Shown here piece by piece: positions 24,040 through 32,678 of a stretch of DNA of 64,000 nt. Origin of the DNA: Actinotalea soli (GTDB lineage: Bacteria > Actinomycetota > Actinomycetes > Actinomycetales > Cellulomonadaceae); contig NZ_JAGEMK010000006.1 of assembly GCF_017565425.1 (NCBI RefSeq), forward strand, positions 62,001-126,000, given 5' to 3'. The first letter of the stretch is position 1. Each line of letters opens with the position of its first letter. The translations under genes and the position numbers were made by a program. The notes below the pieces were generated by a model, which was not told the origin of the DNA, made no database searches, and saw nothing but the letters and a program-made list of their open reading frames with translations.

Positions 24040-24144
24040 GGTCGTCGTCTCCACGATCCTCATCGACCCCGGGTCCCGGCGGAGGTCCCCGCGAGGATGC
24101 TGAAAAGGCAGACAGATGGACGCTCGGGGTGCCAGGCTGCTCGC

Positions 24145-24624
24145 GTGCTCAAGCGTCCGGGCAGGGTGATCGCGCTCGTCGGGTCTGTGTCAACCCTTGC
24201 CGTTGCCGTCGGCGCTGGCGCGCTGCTCCTGCCTCCACGGCAGACGGGGGAGGTCACCGTACCCCCGGGCGATGCCACCCCGGAGCAGGTCGTGACGGCG
24301 TACCTCGACGCCCTGAACGCGCACGACTGCGACACGGCCGAGGCTCTGACAGCCGCGGGTGCCCGGGACCAGGCCACGTCGTGGTGCGAGGACGTCGCGA
24401 GGCTGACGGACATCGACGTCGGGGACCACCACGTGGAGCCTCCCGAGCACTCGGGCCGCTCGACGCTCGACGAGGTGGCCAACGTCCCGGTCACCTTCGA
24501 CCTGAGGTGGCGACTCCTCCACGACGACGGTTCGATGGACGAGGGGGCCACCACCTGGGGCTACCTCCTGGTACGTGACGCGGGAGACTCCCCGTGGCGC
24601 ATCGTCGACCAAGGCATGGGCTGA
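24145..24624 (+). CDS. Hypothetical secreted or membrane-anchored NTF2-like protein
   Basis: A 159-residue protein from the GTG of 'VLKRPGRVIALVGS' (24145); an ATG at 24097 would only add 16 unlikely residues. A single hydrophobic segment (about 8-28) is followed by a Pro-rich linker 'LLPPRQTGEVTVPPGD' and then 'ATPEQVVTAYLDALNAHDCDTAEALTA' and 'FDLRWRLLHDDGSMDEGATTWGYLLVR', a pattern of lumazine-binding/NTF2-like extracellular domains of actinobacteria. Two Cys ('HDCDT', 'SWCED') may pair. Function unknown. Confidence 0.7.
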   Translation: MLKRPGRVIALVGSVSTLAVAVGAGALLLPPRQTGEVTVPPGDATPEQVVTAYLDALNAHDCDTAEALTAAGARDQATSWCEDVARLTDIDVGDHHVEPPEHSGRSTLDEVANVPVTFDLRWRLLHDDGSMDEGATTWGYLLVRDAGDSPWRIVDQGMG

Positions 24625-24674
24625 CCCGCGCACTGACAAGCCACCGAGCGGGGACCAGCTCCCGCGCGCACCCG

Positions 24675-26012
24675 TCAGATCGGCAGCCCGAACTCCGCGA
24701 TGCTGACCTTCGCTCCGCTCTCGAGGGAGCGGTTGACGGCGATCCCCACGGCCACCGACCGCAGCCCGTCGTCGTAGCCGGCCCGCCGACCCAACGGGTC
24801 CTCAGCCGTCCCGCGGAACACGTCGTGCAGCAGCAGAGCATCCCCACCGCCGTGCCCACCACCGGTGTTGGTGATCGGCACCCGGCGCGCCTTCTCCCAG
24901 TGCCGCTGGACGGTGAGCTGCTCGCCGCGGCGGCGCACGTCGTCGTCGGCCGTGACGTCCTCGACCGAGCTGGCGTCCAGGACCAGGCGGCCGTCGGGGC
25001 CGGGGAGGACCGCGGCCCGCTCGACCACCTCGAGCTCGGCCCGACCCTCCGTGCCGTTGACCGACACCCGGTACCCCTCCCAGGGGCTGTGCGCGTTGAG
25101 GGAGTAGGACATCACCGGCCCGCCTCGGTACCCGACCAGGGCTGAGAGGTTGTCCTCGATGGTGATGCCGGGGGCGAAGACGTCGCGGTCGCGCAGGTAG
25201 CCGTCGTGCTGCTCGGCGTCCCAGTAGAGGGCCTTGAGCTTGGGGTCCTGACGGAGGTCCAGGGCGAAGGGGTCGTCGCTGGGCGGGTCGACCGTGCCGC
25301 GCGCGGGCCGCTCCCCCAGGCCGCGCGCCCGGGCGTTGGCGTCCCCGTAGAAGCGCAGCCCACCGCTCGCGCAGGCCCAGGCCGGCACGTCGTCGAGCCA
25401 CCAGTTCATGAGGTCGAAGTGGTGAGTGGCCTTGTGCACCGCCAGGCCCGCCGAGTGCTCCTTCTCGCGGTGCCAGCGGCGGAAGTAGTCCGCGCCGTGC
25501 ATCGTGTCCAGCACCCACTCGAAGTGCACCGAGGTCACCTCGCCGATCTCCCCCGAGGCGATGACCTCCTTGAGCGCGGCGTTGCGCGGGGAGTACCGGT
25601 AGTTGAACGTCACGACCACCGAGCGGCCGGTCTCCTCGACCGCCGCGAGGATGGTGCGGCACCCCTCCAGGTCCGTGGTCAGGGGCTTCTCGAGCACGAC
25701 GTCGGCCCCGGCCCGCAGGGCCCGCGAGGTCATCTCGGCGTGGGTCCAGTCCGGGCTCGTGACGACGACGGCGTCGAGCCTCTCCTCGGTGATCATCTGC
25801 TCGAGGTCCGCGGGGGCGTATCGCGCGGGACGGTCTGCCCCGGCGGCCGTGACGAGCCGGTCGGCGAAGTCCATGCGGGCCGGGTTGGGCTCGCACCACG
25901 CGACCAGCTCGGCCACCTCGGCGTGCTCCCCGACCATCGCCTCGACGTACATCTGCGAGCGCGCGCCGGTCCCGACGACGCCGTAGCGCCGTGGGCTCGA
26001 GGGGACTGTCAT
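24675..26012 (-). CDS. Gfo/Idh/MocA-family oxidoreductase
   Basis: A 445-residue NAD(P)-dependent sugar dehydrogenase-like protein. N-terminal Rossmann fold 'RYGVVGTGARSQMYVEAM', the 'VVVTSPDWTH' strand, the catalytic-Lys motif 'VVLEKPLTTD' (E-K-P) near residue 106 and 'YSPRNAALKEVIASGEIGEV' lead to a long C-terminal sheet domain with 'HKATHHFDLMNWWLDD', whose His residues are at the usual active-site position. It is longer than typical (about 340) owing to insertions seen in glycosidase-associated members. It is the last gene of a likely three-gene operon with a glycosidase (35 bases upstream) and a sugar-binding protein, so it probably acts on a released mono- or disaccharide. AAGGAG precedes the ATG. 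Confidence 0.9.
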   Translation of the reverse strand: MTVPSSPRRYGVVGTGARSQMYVEAMVGEHAEVAELVAWCEPNPARMDFADRLVTAAGADRPARYAPADLEQMITEERLDAVVVTSPDWTHAEMTSRALRAGADVVLEKPLTTDLEGCRTILAAVEETGRSVVVTFNYRYSPRNAALKEVIASGEIGEVTSVHFEWVLDTMHGADYFRRWHREKEHSAGLAVHKATHHFDLMNWWLDDVPAWACASGGLRFYGDANARARGLGERPARGTVDPPSDDPFALDLRQDPKLKALYWDAEQHDGYLRDRDVFAPGITIEDNLSALVGYRGGPVMSYSLNAHSPWEGYRVSVNGTEGRAELEVVERAAVLPGPDGRLVLDASSVEDVTADDDVRRRGEQLTVQRHWEKARRVPITNTGGGHGGGDALLLHDVFRGTAEDPLGRRAGYDDGLRSVAVGIAVNRSLESGAKVSIAEFGLPI

Positions 26013-26046
26013 CGTGGCTCCTTCGCCTGGGTCGTGCTGCTGGTCG

Positions 26047-28266
26047 TCACGTGGTTGATGGGCGCGCGGCCCGTCCCGGGGCCCGGACGAACCCCTCGTG
26101 CTGCACCTGCCACCCCGATCCGAAGCCCGGGGAGTCGGGCCCGTCCTCCCACCCCGCCGCCATCAGCGCGACGGCCGCGAGCAGCCCGCCGTTGCCCGGC
26201 AGGTACAGCGGCAGGTGATCGGTCTGGCGGTTGTGCCCGTTGGGCAGGTGCTGGTTCTTGGGCACCTCGAGCAGGAGGGCGTCGACGGCGGTCGTGGCGT
26301 CACCGAGCCGGGTCGCGGTCATGGCCAGGGCCGGGTAGTCCCAGCCCCAGGTGCTGGCCCAGTCCCAGTCCTCGAGCACCCCCTGCAGGGTCGCGCGGAC
26401 CACCTCGGGGTCGAGCACGTCGGTCGGCGGGATGACGCCGAGCCCGTAGACCATCGACGGGTGGTCGGTGCGGATCGTGTACGGCTCGACGCCGATGGCC
26501 TCGTACTTCCCGTCCCGCACGAGCGGCCGGACCATGTGGTGCCTGACGGCGTCCCAGTGCGGCTCGCGCCGCAGCCCGGCACGCTCGCGCCACTGCTGGG
26601 CGACCTCGAGGGCCCAGGCCCAGGCGGCGAGCTCGAAGGGCGGGTTGGTCGCCCGGTCGCGGACCGTGTTGTACGACTCCTGGGCCGGCACCAGGGGCGG
26701 GCCCAGCCCGTAGCCGTCGGCACCGGGCTCGGCCACGTCGGCCATGAACCGGGCGGTCGCGTCGACGATCTCGGCGTACCGCTCCTCGGCCTCCGGGCTG
26801 CCTGCCCGGCGCAGGAGCTCGGCGAGGTGGATCACGTGCGGCTGCTGCCACAGCAGGAAGGGCCCGATGTCGCTGGGGCTCTCGCGCGCGTCGGGGGCGA
26901 TCTGCTTGGGCCACCGGGCGCCGTCGTACCCCTGGATGCGGGCGGTCTCGCGGGCGGCGGGCAGCGCCGTGACGTACCAACCCATGCTGCGCTCGAGCAG
27001 GTCGGGACGGCCCCACAGGGCGAAGTGCGCCGCGTGCCACCAGTGCATCTCGAGGTGGAAGCGCCCCCGCCAGCTGTTGCAGGTCAGACCGGTCTCCTGC
27101 GGAGGCAGGGAGCCCGCGCACTGGATGGCCGTGAGGTACTGCGAGAGGACCACCCGACGCTCGAGCTCGGCCGCCCGCGGGTCGGTGCTGCCGGACAGGT
27201 CCAGGGCCGCGCCCCGCGACCAGAAGGCCGGCCAGTGGGCGCGGGAGGCTTCGAGCACCGCGTCGACGTCGAGACGCGGGCCGACGACGGGGTCGGCCGC
27301 GAGCTCGACCGTGAGGTCCAGGGCCCCGCCCGCGGCCGTGACCACGACCTCGTGGGGCCCGATCTGCTCGACCTCGACCCCCGGCCCCAGGCCCAGGCGG
27401 GCCACGTAGGTGAGCTCCTCGGTGCCCTCGACCCCGCGCAGCCACCGCTCGACGACCACGCCGTCGCCCTCGTGCACCAGGACGGTGCGGTGCTCCTCGG
27501 GGTGCTCCCAGTCGGCGGCGTTGCTCCACGAGGTCGAGCCGTAGGGGAAGGCCAGACGGATGCCGACCCCGGCGTCGTCGTCCTGCCCGTCAGGCGTCGC
27601 ACCCGTCCCGTCACCGGGCGCGACGCGGCCTGCGTCGATGCGCACCGCGAGCACGTCCCGCGCGGGGTGGCAGGCGGTCGTCACCTCCAGGCCCCACGGC
27701 CCGACGTCGACCTGGCTGGTCAGGACCCCGGTCCACAGGTCGAGCCGCTGACCGCGGCTGGTGACCTGCGACGGCGAGGGCGCCCGGGCAGCGCGCCTCC
27801 CACCACGGACGACACCTGCCGTGCCGCCCTCGCCGTCGGGTCGCCCACCGTCCTCGGCGCGCCAGGTCACCAGCCCGGCGCGCACCAGGTCCAGACGGTG
27901 GGGGTTCGCGCGCAGCCACCGGGCCGCCGGGTCCAGGGCCGTGTCGTCCGAGCCCGCGAGCGCGTCGGCGTCGACGTAGAGGACCTCGCCACGGGGGGTG
28001 CGGTAGGGGCGGCGGCGCAGGGTCAGGTCGACGCCCTCGGGGGCCGGTGCGCTGTGCCAGCCCCACTGGGACTGCGTCCCCAGCAGCGTGCCCGCCGGCC
28101 CTCCGGCGGGGTCGGCCACGGGGTAGAGCTCGGGGAAGGTCTGCAGGCCCGTCACGTCGACGGTCAGGCAGAGCTCGCCGTTGCCCACCGAGAGCGGGGA
28201 GGCAGGATCGATCCGGTCCGCCACCGGGTCGTGCCGGCGGACGAGGGCCTCGCGGTCCACGGTCAT
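26047..28266 (-). CDS. Cytosolic (alpha/alpha)6-barrel glycoside hydrolase-like protein
   Basis: A 739-residue protein without signal peptide. The N-terminal half is beta-sandwich-like ('PLSVGNGELCLTVDVTGLQTFPELYP' in outline is the substrate-facing start seen in GH65/GH95-fold enzymes). The C-terminal half is a six-hairpin helical barrel with 'WRGRFHLEMHWWHAAHFALWGRPDLL', 'ARWPKQ', 'SYNTVRDRATNPPFELAAWAWAL' and 'NGHNRQTDHLPLYLPGNGGLLAAVALM'. The Glu in 'FHLEMHW' and the late 'LYLPGNGG' block are candidate catalytic/substrate positions by analogy with GH95. I cannot assign a CAZy family. Placement between an orphan sugar-binding lipoprotein and a Gfo/Idh/MocA dehydrogenase, behind a rhamnose-type operator, suggests cleavage of an imported rhamnose- or uronate-containing oligosaccharide. 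Confidence 0.75.
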   Translation of the reverse strand: MTVDREALVRRHDPVADRIDPASPLSVGNGELCLTVDVTGLQTFPELYPVADPAGGPAGTLLGTQSQWGWHSAPAPEGVDLTLRRRPYRTPRGEVLYVDADALAGSDDTALDPAARWLRANPHRLDLVRAGLVTWRAEDGGRPDGEGGTAGVVRGGRRAARAPSPSQVTSRGQRLDLWTGVLTSQVDVGPWGLEVTTACHPARDVLAVRIDAGRVAPGDGTGATPDGQDDDAGVGIRLAFPYGSTSWSNAADWEHPEEHRTVLVHEGDGVVVERWLRGVEGTEELTYVARLGLGPGVEVEQIGPHEVVVTAAGGALDLTVELAADPVVGPRLDVDAVLEASRAHWPAFWSRGAALDLSGSTDPRAAELERRVVLSQYLTAIQCAGSLPPQETGLTCNSWRGRFHLEMHWWHAAHFALWGRPDLLERSMGWYVTALPAARETARIQGYDGARWPKQIAPDARESPSDIGPFLLWQQPHVIHLAELLRRAGSPEAEERYAEIVDATARFMADVAEPGADGYGLGPPLVPAQESYNTVRDRATNPPFELAAWAWALEVAQQWRERAGLRREPHWDAVRHHMVRPLVRDGKYEAIGVEPYTIRTDHPSMVYGLGVIPPTDVLDPEVVRATLQGVLEDWDWASTWGWDYPALAMTATRLGDATTAVDALLLEVPKNQHLPNGHNRQTDHLPLYLPGNGGLLAAVALMAAGWEDGPDSPGFGSGWQVQHEGFVRAPGRAARPSTT

Positions 28267-28321
28267 CGATCCTGCCTCCCTGCTGCTCGGGTCGTGCTCA
28301 GATCCTGCTCGGGCTGATCGG

Positions 28322-29710
28322 TCAGGAGACCGCGTCGTTCATCTCGTTGACCAGCTGCTCGGCGGCCTCGGCCGGGGTGATCTGGCCAAAGAGCACCGAG
28401 TCGTTGAGCCGGGTCAGGATGAGCGGGGTGTCCGTGGACCCCTCCGGGCCGATGACGAAGTCCCCGTCGACGTGCCCGCTGACCCGCTCGATGAACTCGA
28501 ACTCGGCCTCACGCACCGGGTCCAGGCCGGCGTCGATGAGGTGCTGACGGATCTCGGGGTTGGCCGGGATGCCGCGGTCGGCGCCGATGCTGTCCGCCGC
28601 CTCGGTCGAGGACACCAGGAAGTCCACGAGGCGCGCGGCCTCCTCGGGGTGATCGGAGTTCGCGCTGATCGTGTAGAGCTGCGAGGCCTGGAGCCACATG
28701 CCCGGCCCCTGGTTACCGCTCTCCCCGGGGGCGAGCAGCGGCACCATGTCCGTACCGGCCGCCGTGCTGTATGCGGCGAGCAGGTTGGACCAGCCCGGCA
28801 TCATCGCGGCCTTGCCCTGCCCGATGAGGGACTGCTCGGGGGCGGGCTGCCCGGCGAGCTCGGCCGTCAGCGTGGCCGACGGCGCAGCCCCGCTCTCCAT
28901 GAGGCCGTTGGTCATCTCCCACCAGTCCTGGGCCACGTCGGCCTCGAGGGCGATGCCGCCGTCCTCGGTGTAGAGCCCCTGGCCGGTCTGCTGGTTGGTG
29001 TAGAGGTCCAGCATGTCCGCACCCGTGGTGAGGTCGGTGGTGCCGTAGACGTCGTCGGGGGTCGCGGCGGAGATCTCGTTCGCGATGTCGACGAAGTCCT
29101 CCCAGGTCCACGTCTCGTCGTCGGGCAGGTCGACCCCGGCCTCGGCGAACACGTCGGGGTTGGCGATGAACCCGAAGGTGTTGACCCCGGTCGGCACCCC
29201 GAACTGGGTGTCGTCGAAGTACCCGTTGGCCAGGGCCCCCTCGTCCAGGGCGCTCAGGTCGAGCTCCTCGGAGACGGTGCTGAGGTCGAGCAGCACCCCG
29301 CGGCCCCCGTACTCCCGGGGGTAGGCGCCGCCCATGGTGATGACGTCGGGCTCGTCCCCCGCGGCGACCGAGGTGGCCAGCCGGTCGAAGTAGGCGTTGA
29401 AGTCGACGGACTCGGTCTCGACGGTGATGCCCGGGTTGGCTGCCTCGAAGGCGTCGACCGCGGCGTCGGTGATCTGGGCGCGCTCGTCGTTGCCCCACCA
29501 GGAGAAGCGCAGCGTCACCTGGCCGCCGTCGCTCGCGGCCGAGTCGCCGTCGTCGTCGGCGGGGGCTCCCTCGCCGCCGTCGCCGCTCCCGCAGGCCGCG
29601 GTGAGGAGCAAGGCCGTGGCGAGCGCGGCAGCTCCGAGGGGCCGCGCAGCGCGGCCCGGGGTCGTGGGGTAGTGGCCTCCCGGCCGGATGGTCCTGCGGA
29701 CAGATCGCAT
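28322..29710 (-). CDS. Orphan sugar ABC substrate-binding lipoprotein
   Basis: A 462-residue solute-binding lipoprotein. Its signal peptide (1-39) contains an early double Arg, then 'LGAAALATALLLTAAC' with Cys40 lipidated, an Asp/Ser-rich linker, and a mature domain beginning 'VTLRFSWWGNDERAQ', containing 'GDEPDVITMGG' and 'VPTGVNTFGFIANPDVF', standard for SBP_bac_1 sugar-binding proteins. The start at 29710 has AAGGAAGACC before it; an extension to 29770 would run through the operator palindrome. No permease genes accompany it: downstream come a glycosidase and an oxidoreductase instead. It must borrow permeases encoded elsewhere, or its partners lie outside the window. Expression is likely repressed through the operator at 29751-29776. 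Confidence 0.92.
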   Translation of the reverse strand: MRSVRRTIRPGGHYPTTPGRAARPLGAAALATALLLTAACGSGDGGEGAPADDDGDSAASDGGQVTLRFSWWGNDERAQITDAAVDAFEAANPGITVETESVDFNAYFDRLATSVAAGDEPDVITMGGAYPREYGGRGVLLDLSTVSEELDLSALDEGALANGYFDDTQFGVPTGVNTFGFIANPDVFAEAGVDLPDDETWTWEDFVDIANEISAATPDDVYGTTDLTTGADMLDLYTNQQTGQGLYTEDGGIALEADVAQDWWEMTNGLMESGAAPSATLTAELAGQPAPEQSLIGQGKAAMMPGWSNLLAAYSTAAGTDMVPLLAPGESGNQGPGMWLQASQLYTISANSDHPEEAARLVDFLVSSTEAADSIGADRGIPANPEIRQHLIDAGLDPVREAEFEFIERVSGHVDGDFVIGPEGSTDTPLILTRLNDSVLFGQITPAEAAEQLVNEMNDAVS

Positions 29711-29750
29711 GGTCTTCCTTCCCGCCGCGTCGTTGCGGCTGAGCTCGGCG

Positions 29751-29776
29751 GGGCCTGTGAATCGATTCACAGGCCC
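29751..29776. promoter_or_regulatory. LacI-type operator (perfect palindrome, core TGTGAATCGATTCACA)
   Basis: A 26-base perfect inverted repeat; its core 29756-29771 is the strongest of five related sites in the window (34247, 50584, 51179, 52352). It lies 41 bases before the orphan binding-protein start and should control the 29710-to-24675 operon. Confidence 0.8.
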
Positions 29777-29844
29777 TCGGCACCACAGGTCGGTCGTCTG
29801 GGTGGGTGGTGGTCAAGCGCCCTGATGCTCGCGCCGACTGGCGT

Positions 29845-29858
29845 TTACACCGGTGTAA
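29845..29858. promoter_or_regulatory. Palindrome TTACACCGGTGTAA, second LacI-type operator candidate
   Basis: A perfect 14-base palindrome centred on CCGG, 135 bases upstream of the binding-protein gene. It resembles GGTAACCGGTTACC at 31262 more than the TGAAWCGWTTCA sites and may belong to the regulator at 30074. Confidence 0.5.
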
Positions 29859-29982
29859 GTGGAACACGAGGGTTCGGCTGCAGTCAATGGGGTCAGCGAC
29901 CCACCCGGCTCACTGCGGGAAGGGACGCCCTCACCGGTCCCGGCCAGGCCCGCTCGCCGTCATCCCAGGTGTCGCGCCGCGT

Positions 29983-30038
29983 GAGTGGTCACTTCTTGCC
30001 GGACAACCGCGAGCGATAGTGGCAAGAAGTGACCACTC
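29983..30038. terminator. 18-bp-stem hairpin, copy 1 of a repeated element
   Basis: Arms GAGTGGTCACTTCTTGCC (29983-30000) and its exact reverse complement (30021-30038) enclose a 20-base loop. It begins 36 bases after the stop of the LacI-family gene (minus strand) and probably terminates it, without a U-tract. A second copy with covarying stem bases is at 50707-50763. Confidence 0.7.
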
Positions 30039-30073
30039 GATGAAGGCACGGCGCGTGCGCGACTGCCTCGCCC

Positions 30074-31111
30074 CTAGGGCGACGGTCGGGGAGCGCGCCC
30101 GAGGGTCGACTCGCGCGGCTGCATCGTGAAGTCCGCGACGACCTCGAGGCCAGGCCCGTCCACGGCCCCGGCCTCGGCGGTCAGCCGCTCGACGAGGAGC
30201 TCGACGGCGGTCCGCGCGATCTGCGGGAGGCCCGGGGCGACGGTCGTCAGGCTCGGGCGCGCGAACCTGCCCTCCTCGATGTCGTCGAACCCCGCGACAG
30301 CCACGGCGTCGGGCACGACGACGTCGCGCTCGTAGAGCACCCGCATCGCACCGAGGGCCAGGACGTCGTTGAGGGCGAAGACCGCGTCGAAGGGCTCGCC
30401 CCCGTCGAGCAACCCCCGCATCGCCTCGGCCCCCGTGGTGCGGGTCCACGCCTCCGCCGGCCCTACCAGGGCAGGCGGGTGCTCGAGCCCGGCAGCCGTG
30501 AGCGCCTCGAGGAATCCGCGGGTCCGCAGCGACCCGGCGCCTGCCCCCTGCGGGTCGAAGGTGCCGACCAGGGCGATCCGGCGTCGGCCCAGAGCGAGCA
30601 GGTGCTCGGTGACCGCCCGCGCCGCGTCCACGTTGGCCATCGCGACGTGCGGCACCCGACTGTGGAGGGAGCGCTCGCCCAGCAGCACCACGGGGAACTC
30701 GACCTCGAGGGTGGGGGCGTCTGGTCCGCGCAGGGCCAGCGGGGAGAAGATCAGCCCGTCGGTCATCCGGCGTCGGGCGCTCACCAGGACCTCGAGCTCA
30801 CGCTCGCGCTGGCCGCCGGTCTGCTCGATCAGGACCGTGTACCCGCGCTCGGAGGCCGCGTCGATCACCTCGTCCGAGAGTGCCGCGAAGTACGGCAGGC
30901 TCAGCTCGGGCACCGCCAGGGTGATCATCCCCGTGCGGCCCAGGCTGAGGTTCCGGGCCGAGAAGTTCATCTGGTAGCCGAGGTGCTCGATCGCCTCGAG
31001 CACCCGGGAGCGGGTGGTCGCCGCGACGTGGGGGAAGTCGTTGACCACGTTCGAGACGGTCTTGACCGAGACCCCGGCGGCGCGCGCGACGTCACGCATC
31101 GTCGCGGACAT
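30074..31111 (-). CDS. LacI-family transcriptional regulator (GH5-adjacent)
   Basis: A 345-residue LacI-type repressor. The HTH 'TMRDVARAAGVSVKTVSNVVND' is followed by the hinge helix 'LGYQMNFSARNLSLGRTG'. The periplasmic-binding-like core has the normal 'GMITLAVPELSLPYFAALSDEV' start and 'DAVFALNDVLALGAMRVL' and 'VAVAGFDDIEEGRFARPSLTTV' ligand-pocket segments. AAGGAG lies seven bases before the ATG. It is divergent from the GH5 gene, with GGTAACCGGTTACC between them, so it most likely represses the glycosidase and itself until a glucoside/oligosaccharide appears. Its recognition helix (VKTVSNVV) differs from the rhamnose regulator at 51260 (LGTVSNVL). Confidence 0.92.
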   Translation of the reverse strand: MSATMRDVARAAGVSVKTVSNVVNDFPHVAATTRSRVLEAIEHLGYQMNFSARNLSLGRTGMITLAVPELSLPYFAALSDEVIDAASERGYTVLIEQTGGQRERELEVLVSARRRMTDGLIFSPLALRGPDAPTLEVEFPVVLLGERSLHSRVPHVAMANVDAARAVTEHLLALGRRRIALVGTFDPQGAGAGSLRTRGFLEALTAAGLEHPPALVGPAEAWTRTTGAEAMRGLLDGGEPFDAVFALNDVLALGAMRVLYERDVVVPDAVAVAGFDDIEEGRFARPSLTTVAPGLPQIARTAVELLVERLTAEAGAVDGPGLEVVADFTMQPRESTLGRAPRPSP

Positions 31112-31261
31112 GGTCGTCTCCTTGTGCTCGATGAGGCCTGCGCCGCCCGTGCCAGGTCACGGCGGGCCACGGCCTCGGACGCTGGGCGTCACTATGCCAC
31201 CGCAACGGTCACGGCCGTCGGGACCCGGGTAGACACCACGCAACGCCCCACCTAAGGTCGC

Positions 31262-31275
31262 GGTAACCGGTTACC
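31262..31275. promoter_or_regulatory. LacI-type operator GGTAACCGGTTACC
   Basis: A perfect 14-base palindrome 17 bases upstream of the GH5 start, in the divergent region with the LacI-family gene at 30074-31111. Likely the operator of that regulator. Confidence 0.7.
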
Positions 31276-31292
31276 TCGATGGGGAGGCACTC

Positions 31293-32678
31293 ATGGACCC
31301 GCGCATCCGCGTGGACGGCCCTCGACTGCGCGACGGCTCGGGCCAGGAGGTGCTGCTGCGCGGCGTCGGGCTCGGCGGCTGGATGACGATGGAGAACTTC
31401 ATCACCGGCCACCCCGCGACCGAGTCGCAGATGCGCCGCGCGGTGGGCCGGGTGCTCGGGGACGAGGCTGCCGAGGCCTTCTTCGACGCTTTCCTCACCG
31501 AGTTCTTCACCGAGGCCGACGCCGCCCTGCTCGCCTCGCTCGGCATGAACTGCGTACGCGTCCCCTTCTCCTACTTCCATCTCGAGGACGACGCCGCTCC
31601 CTTCGTCATCAAGGAGTCAGGGCTGCGGCGCCTGGACCAGGCTGTCGAGGCCTGCGCGGCCCACGGGATCTACACGATCCTCGACCTGCACGCGGTCCCC
31701 GGCTACCAGAACCAGCACTGGCACAGCGACAACCCGAGCGGCTGGGCGACCTTCTGGACCCACCCGCACTTCCAGGACCGCGTCGTCCACCTGTGGGAGG
31801 TGCTGGCCGACCGCTACAAGGACAACCCCTGGGTCGCCGGGTACAACCCCCTCAACGAACCCGCCGACCACACCGGCGAGGTGATCGGACCGTTCTACGC
31901 ACGGCTCGAGAAGGCCATCCGCGCGATCGACCCCCACCACGTGCTCTTCCTCGACGGCAACCGCTACTCGACCGACTTCTCGATGTTCGCCGAACCCTTC
32001 GACCATGCCGTGTGGACCGCGCACGACTACGCCCTGCCGGGCATCGCGAACCCGAGCCGCTACCCGGGCGAGACCCGCGGCAAGCACTTCGACCGCGACG
32101 TCGTGCACGAGACGTTCCTGCGACGCACCGAGGTGATGCGCAAGACCGGCACACCGATCTGGGTCGGCGAGTTCGGGCCGCTCTACACCGGCGACGTCGA
32201 GCGCGACGCCGGTGCCCTGCGGCTGCTGCAGGACCAGCTCGACATCTACCGCGAGCACGGCGCGAGCTGGAGCCTGTGGACCTACAAGGACATCGGCACC
32301 CAGGGCCTGGTCAGCGCCGCACCGGACAGCCCCTACCTCGAGCGCATCGCTCCCGCCCTGGCCAAGAAGCGTCGCCTGGGCACCGACTCCTGGGGCGGCA
32401 GCGAGGCGGAGATCCGGCACGTGCTCGAGCCGATCGAGCGGCTGTTCGCCACCGAGTTCCCCGACTTCGACCCGTTCCCGTGGGGTCCGCACCCATGGAT
32501 GAAGGTGCTCGTGCGGCACGTGCTGCTCGCCGAGCCGATGGTCGACGAGTTCGCCCGTTGCTTCACGGGGCTCGACGCCGACGGCGCCGCCGAGCTCGCG
32601 CGGTCGTTCCGGCTGGACCGGTGCATCGAGCGGACCGAGCTCACCGACCTGCTGCGGGCTGATCTGCGGCGCGGCTGA
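31293..32678 (+). CDS. Glycoside hydrolase family 5 (cytosolic)
   Basis: A 461-residue GH5 TIM-barrel enzyme. It starts 'RIRVDGPRLRDGSGQEVLLRGVGLGGW' in pattern, has 'LGMNCVRVPFSYFHLE' (conserved Arg), 'LDLHAVPGYQNQHWHSD', the acid/base in 'GYNPLNEP' (Glu189) and nucleophile in 'PIWVGEFGPLY' (Glu293), plus 'ASWSLWTYKDIG'. The C-terminal ~110 residues are a family-specific helical tail. No signal peptide, so it works inside the cell on short beta-glucosidic/mannosidic oligosaccharides, as do fungal- and actinobacterial intracellular GH5 members. GGGGAGG is five bases from the ATG. It probably answers to the divergent LacI repressor. Its last 38 bases overlap the convergent hydrolase gene. Confidence 0.92.
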   Translation: MDPRIRVDGPRLRDGSGQEVLLRGVGLGGWMTMENFITGHPATESQMRRAVGRVLGDEAAEAFFDAFLTEFFTEADAALLASLGMNCVRVPFSYFHLEDDAAPFVIKESGLRRLDQAVEACAAHGIYTILDLHAVPGYQNQHWHSDNPSGWATFWTHPHFQDRVVHLWEVLADRYKDNPWVAGYNPLNEPADHTGEVIGPFYARLEKAIRAIDPHHVLFLDGNRYSTDFSMFAEPFDHAVWTAHDYALPGIANPSRYPGETRGKHFDRDVVHETFLRRTEVMRKTGTPIWVGEFGPLYTGDVERDAGALRLLQDQLDIYREHGASWSLWTYKDIGTQGLVSAAPDSPYLERIAPALAKKRRLGTDSWGGSEAEIRHVLEPIERLFATEFPDFDPFPWGPHPWMKVLVRHVLLAEPMVDEFARCFTGLDADGAAELARSFRLDRCIERTELTDLLRADLRRG

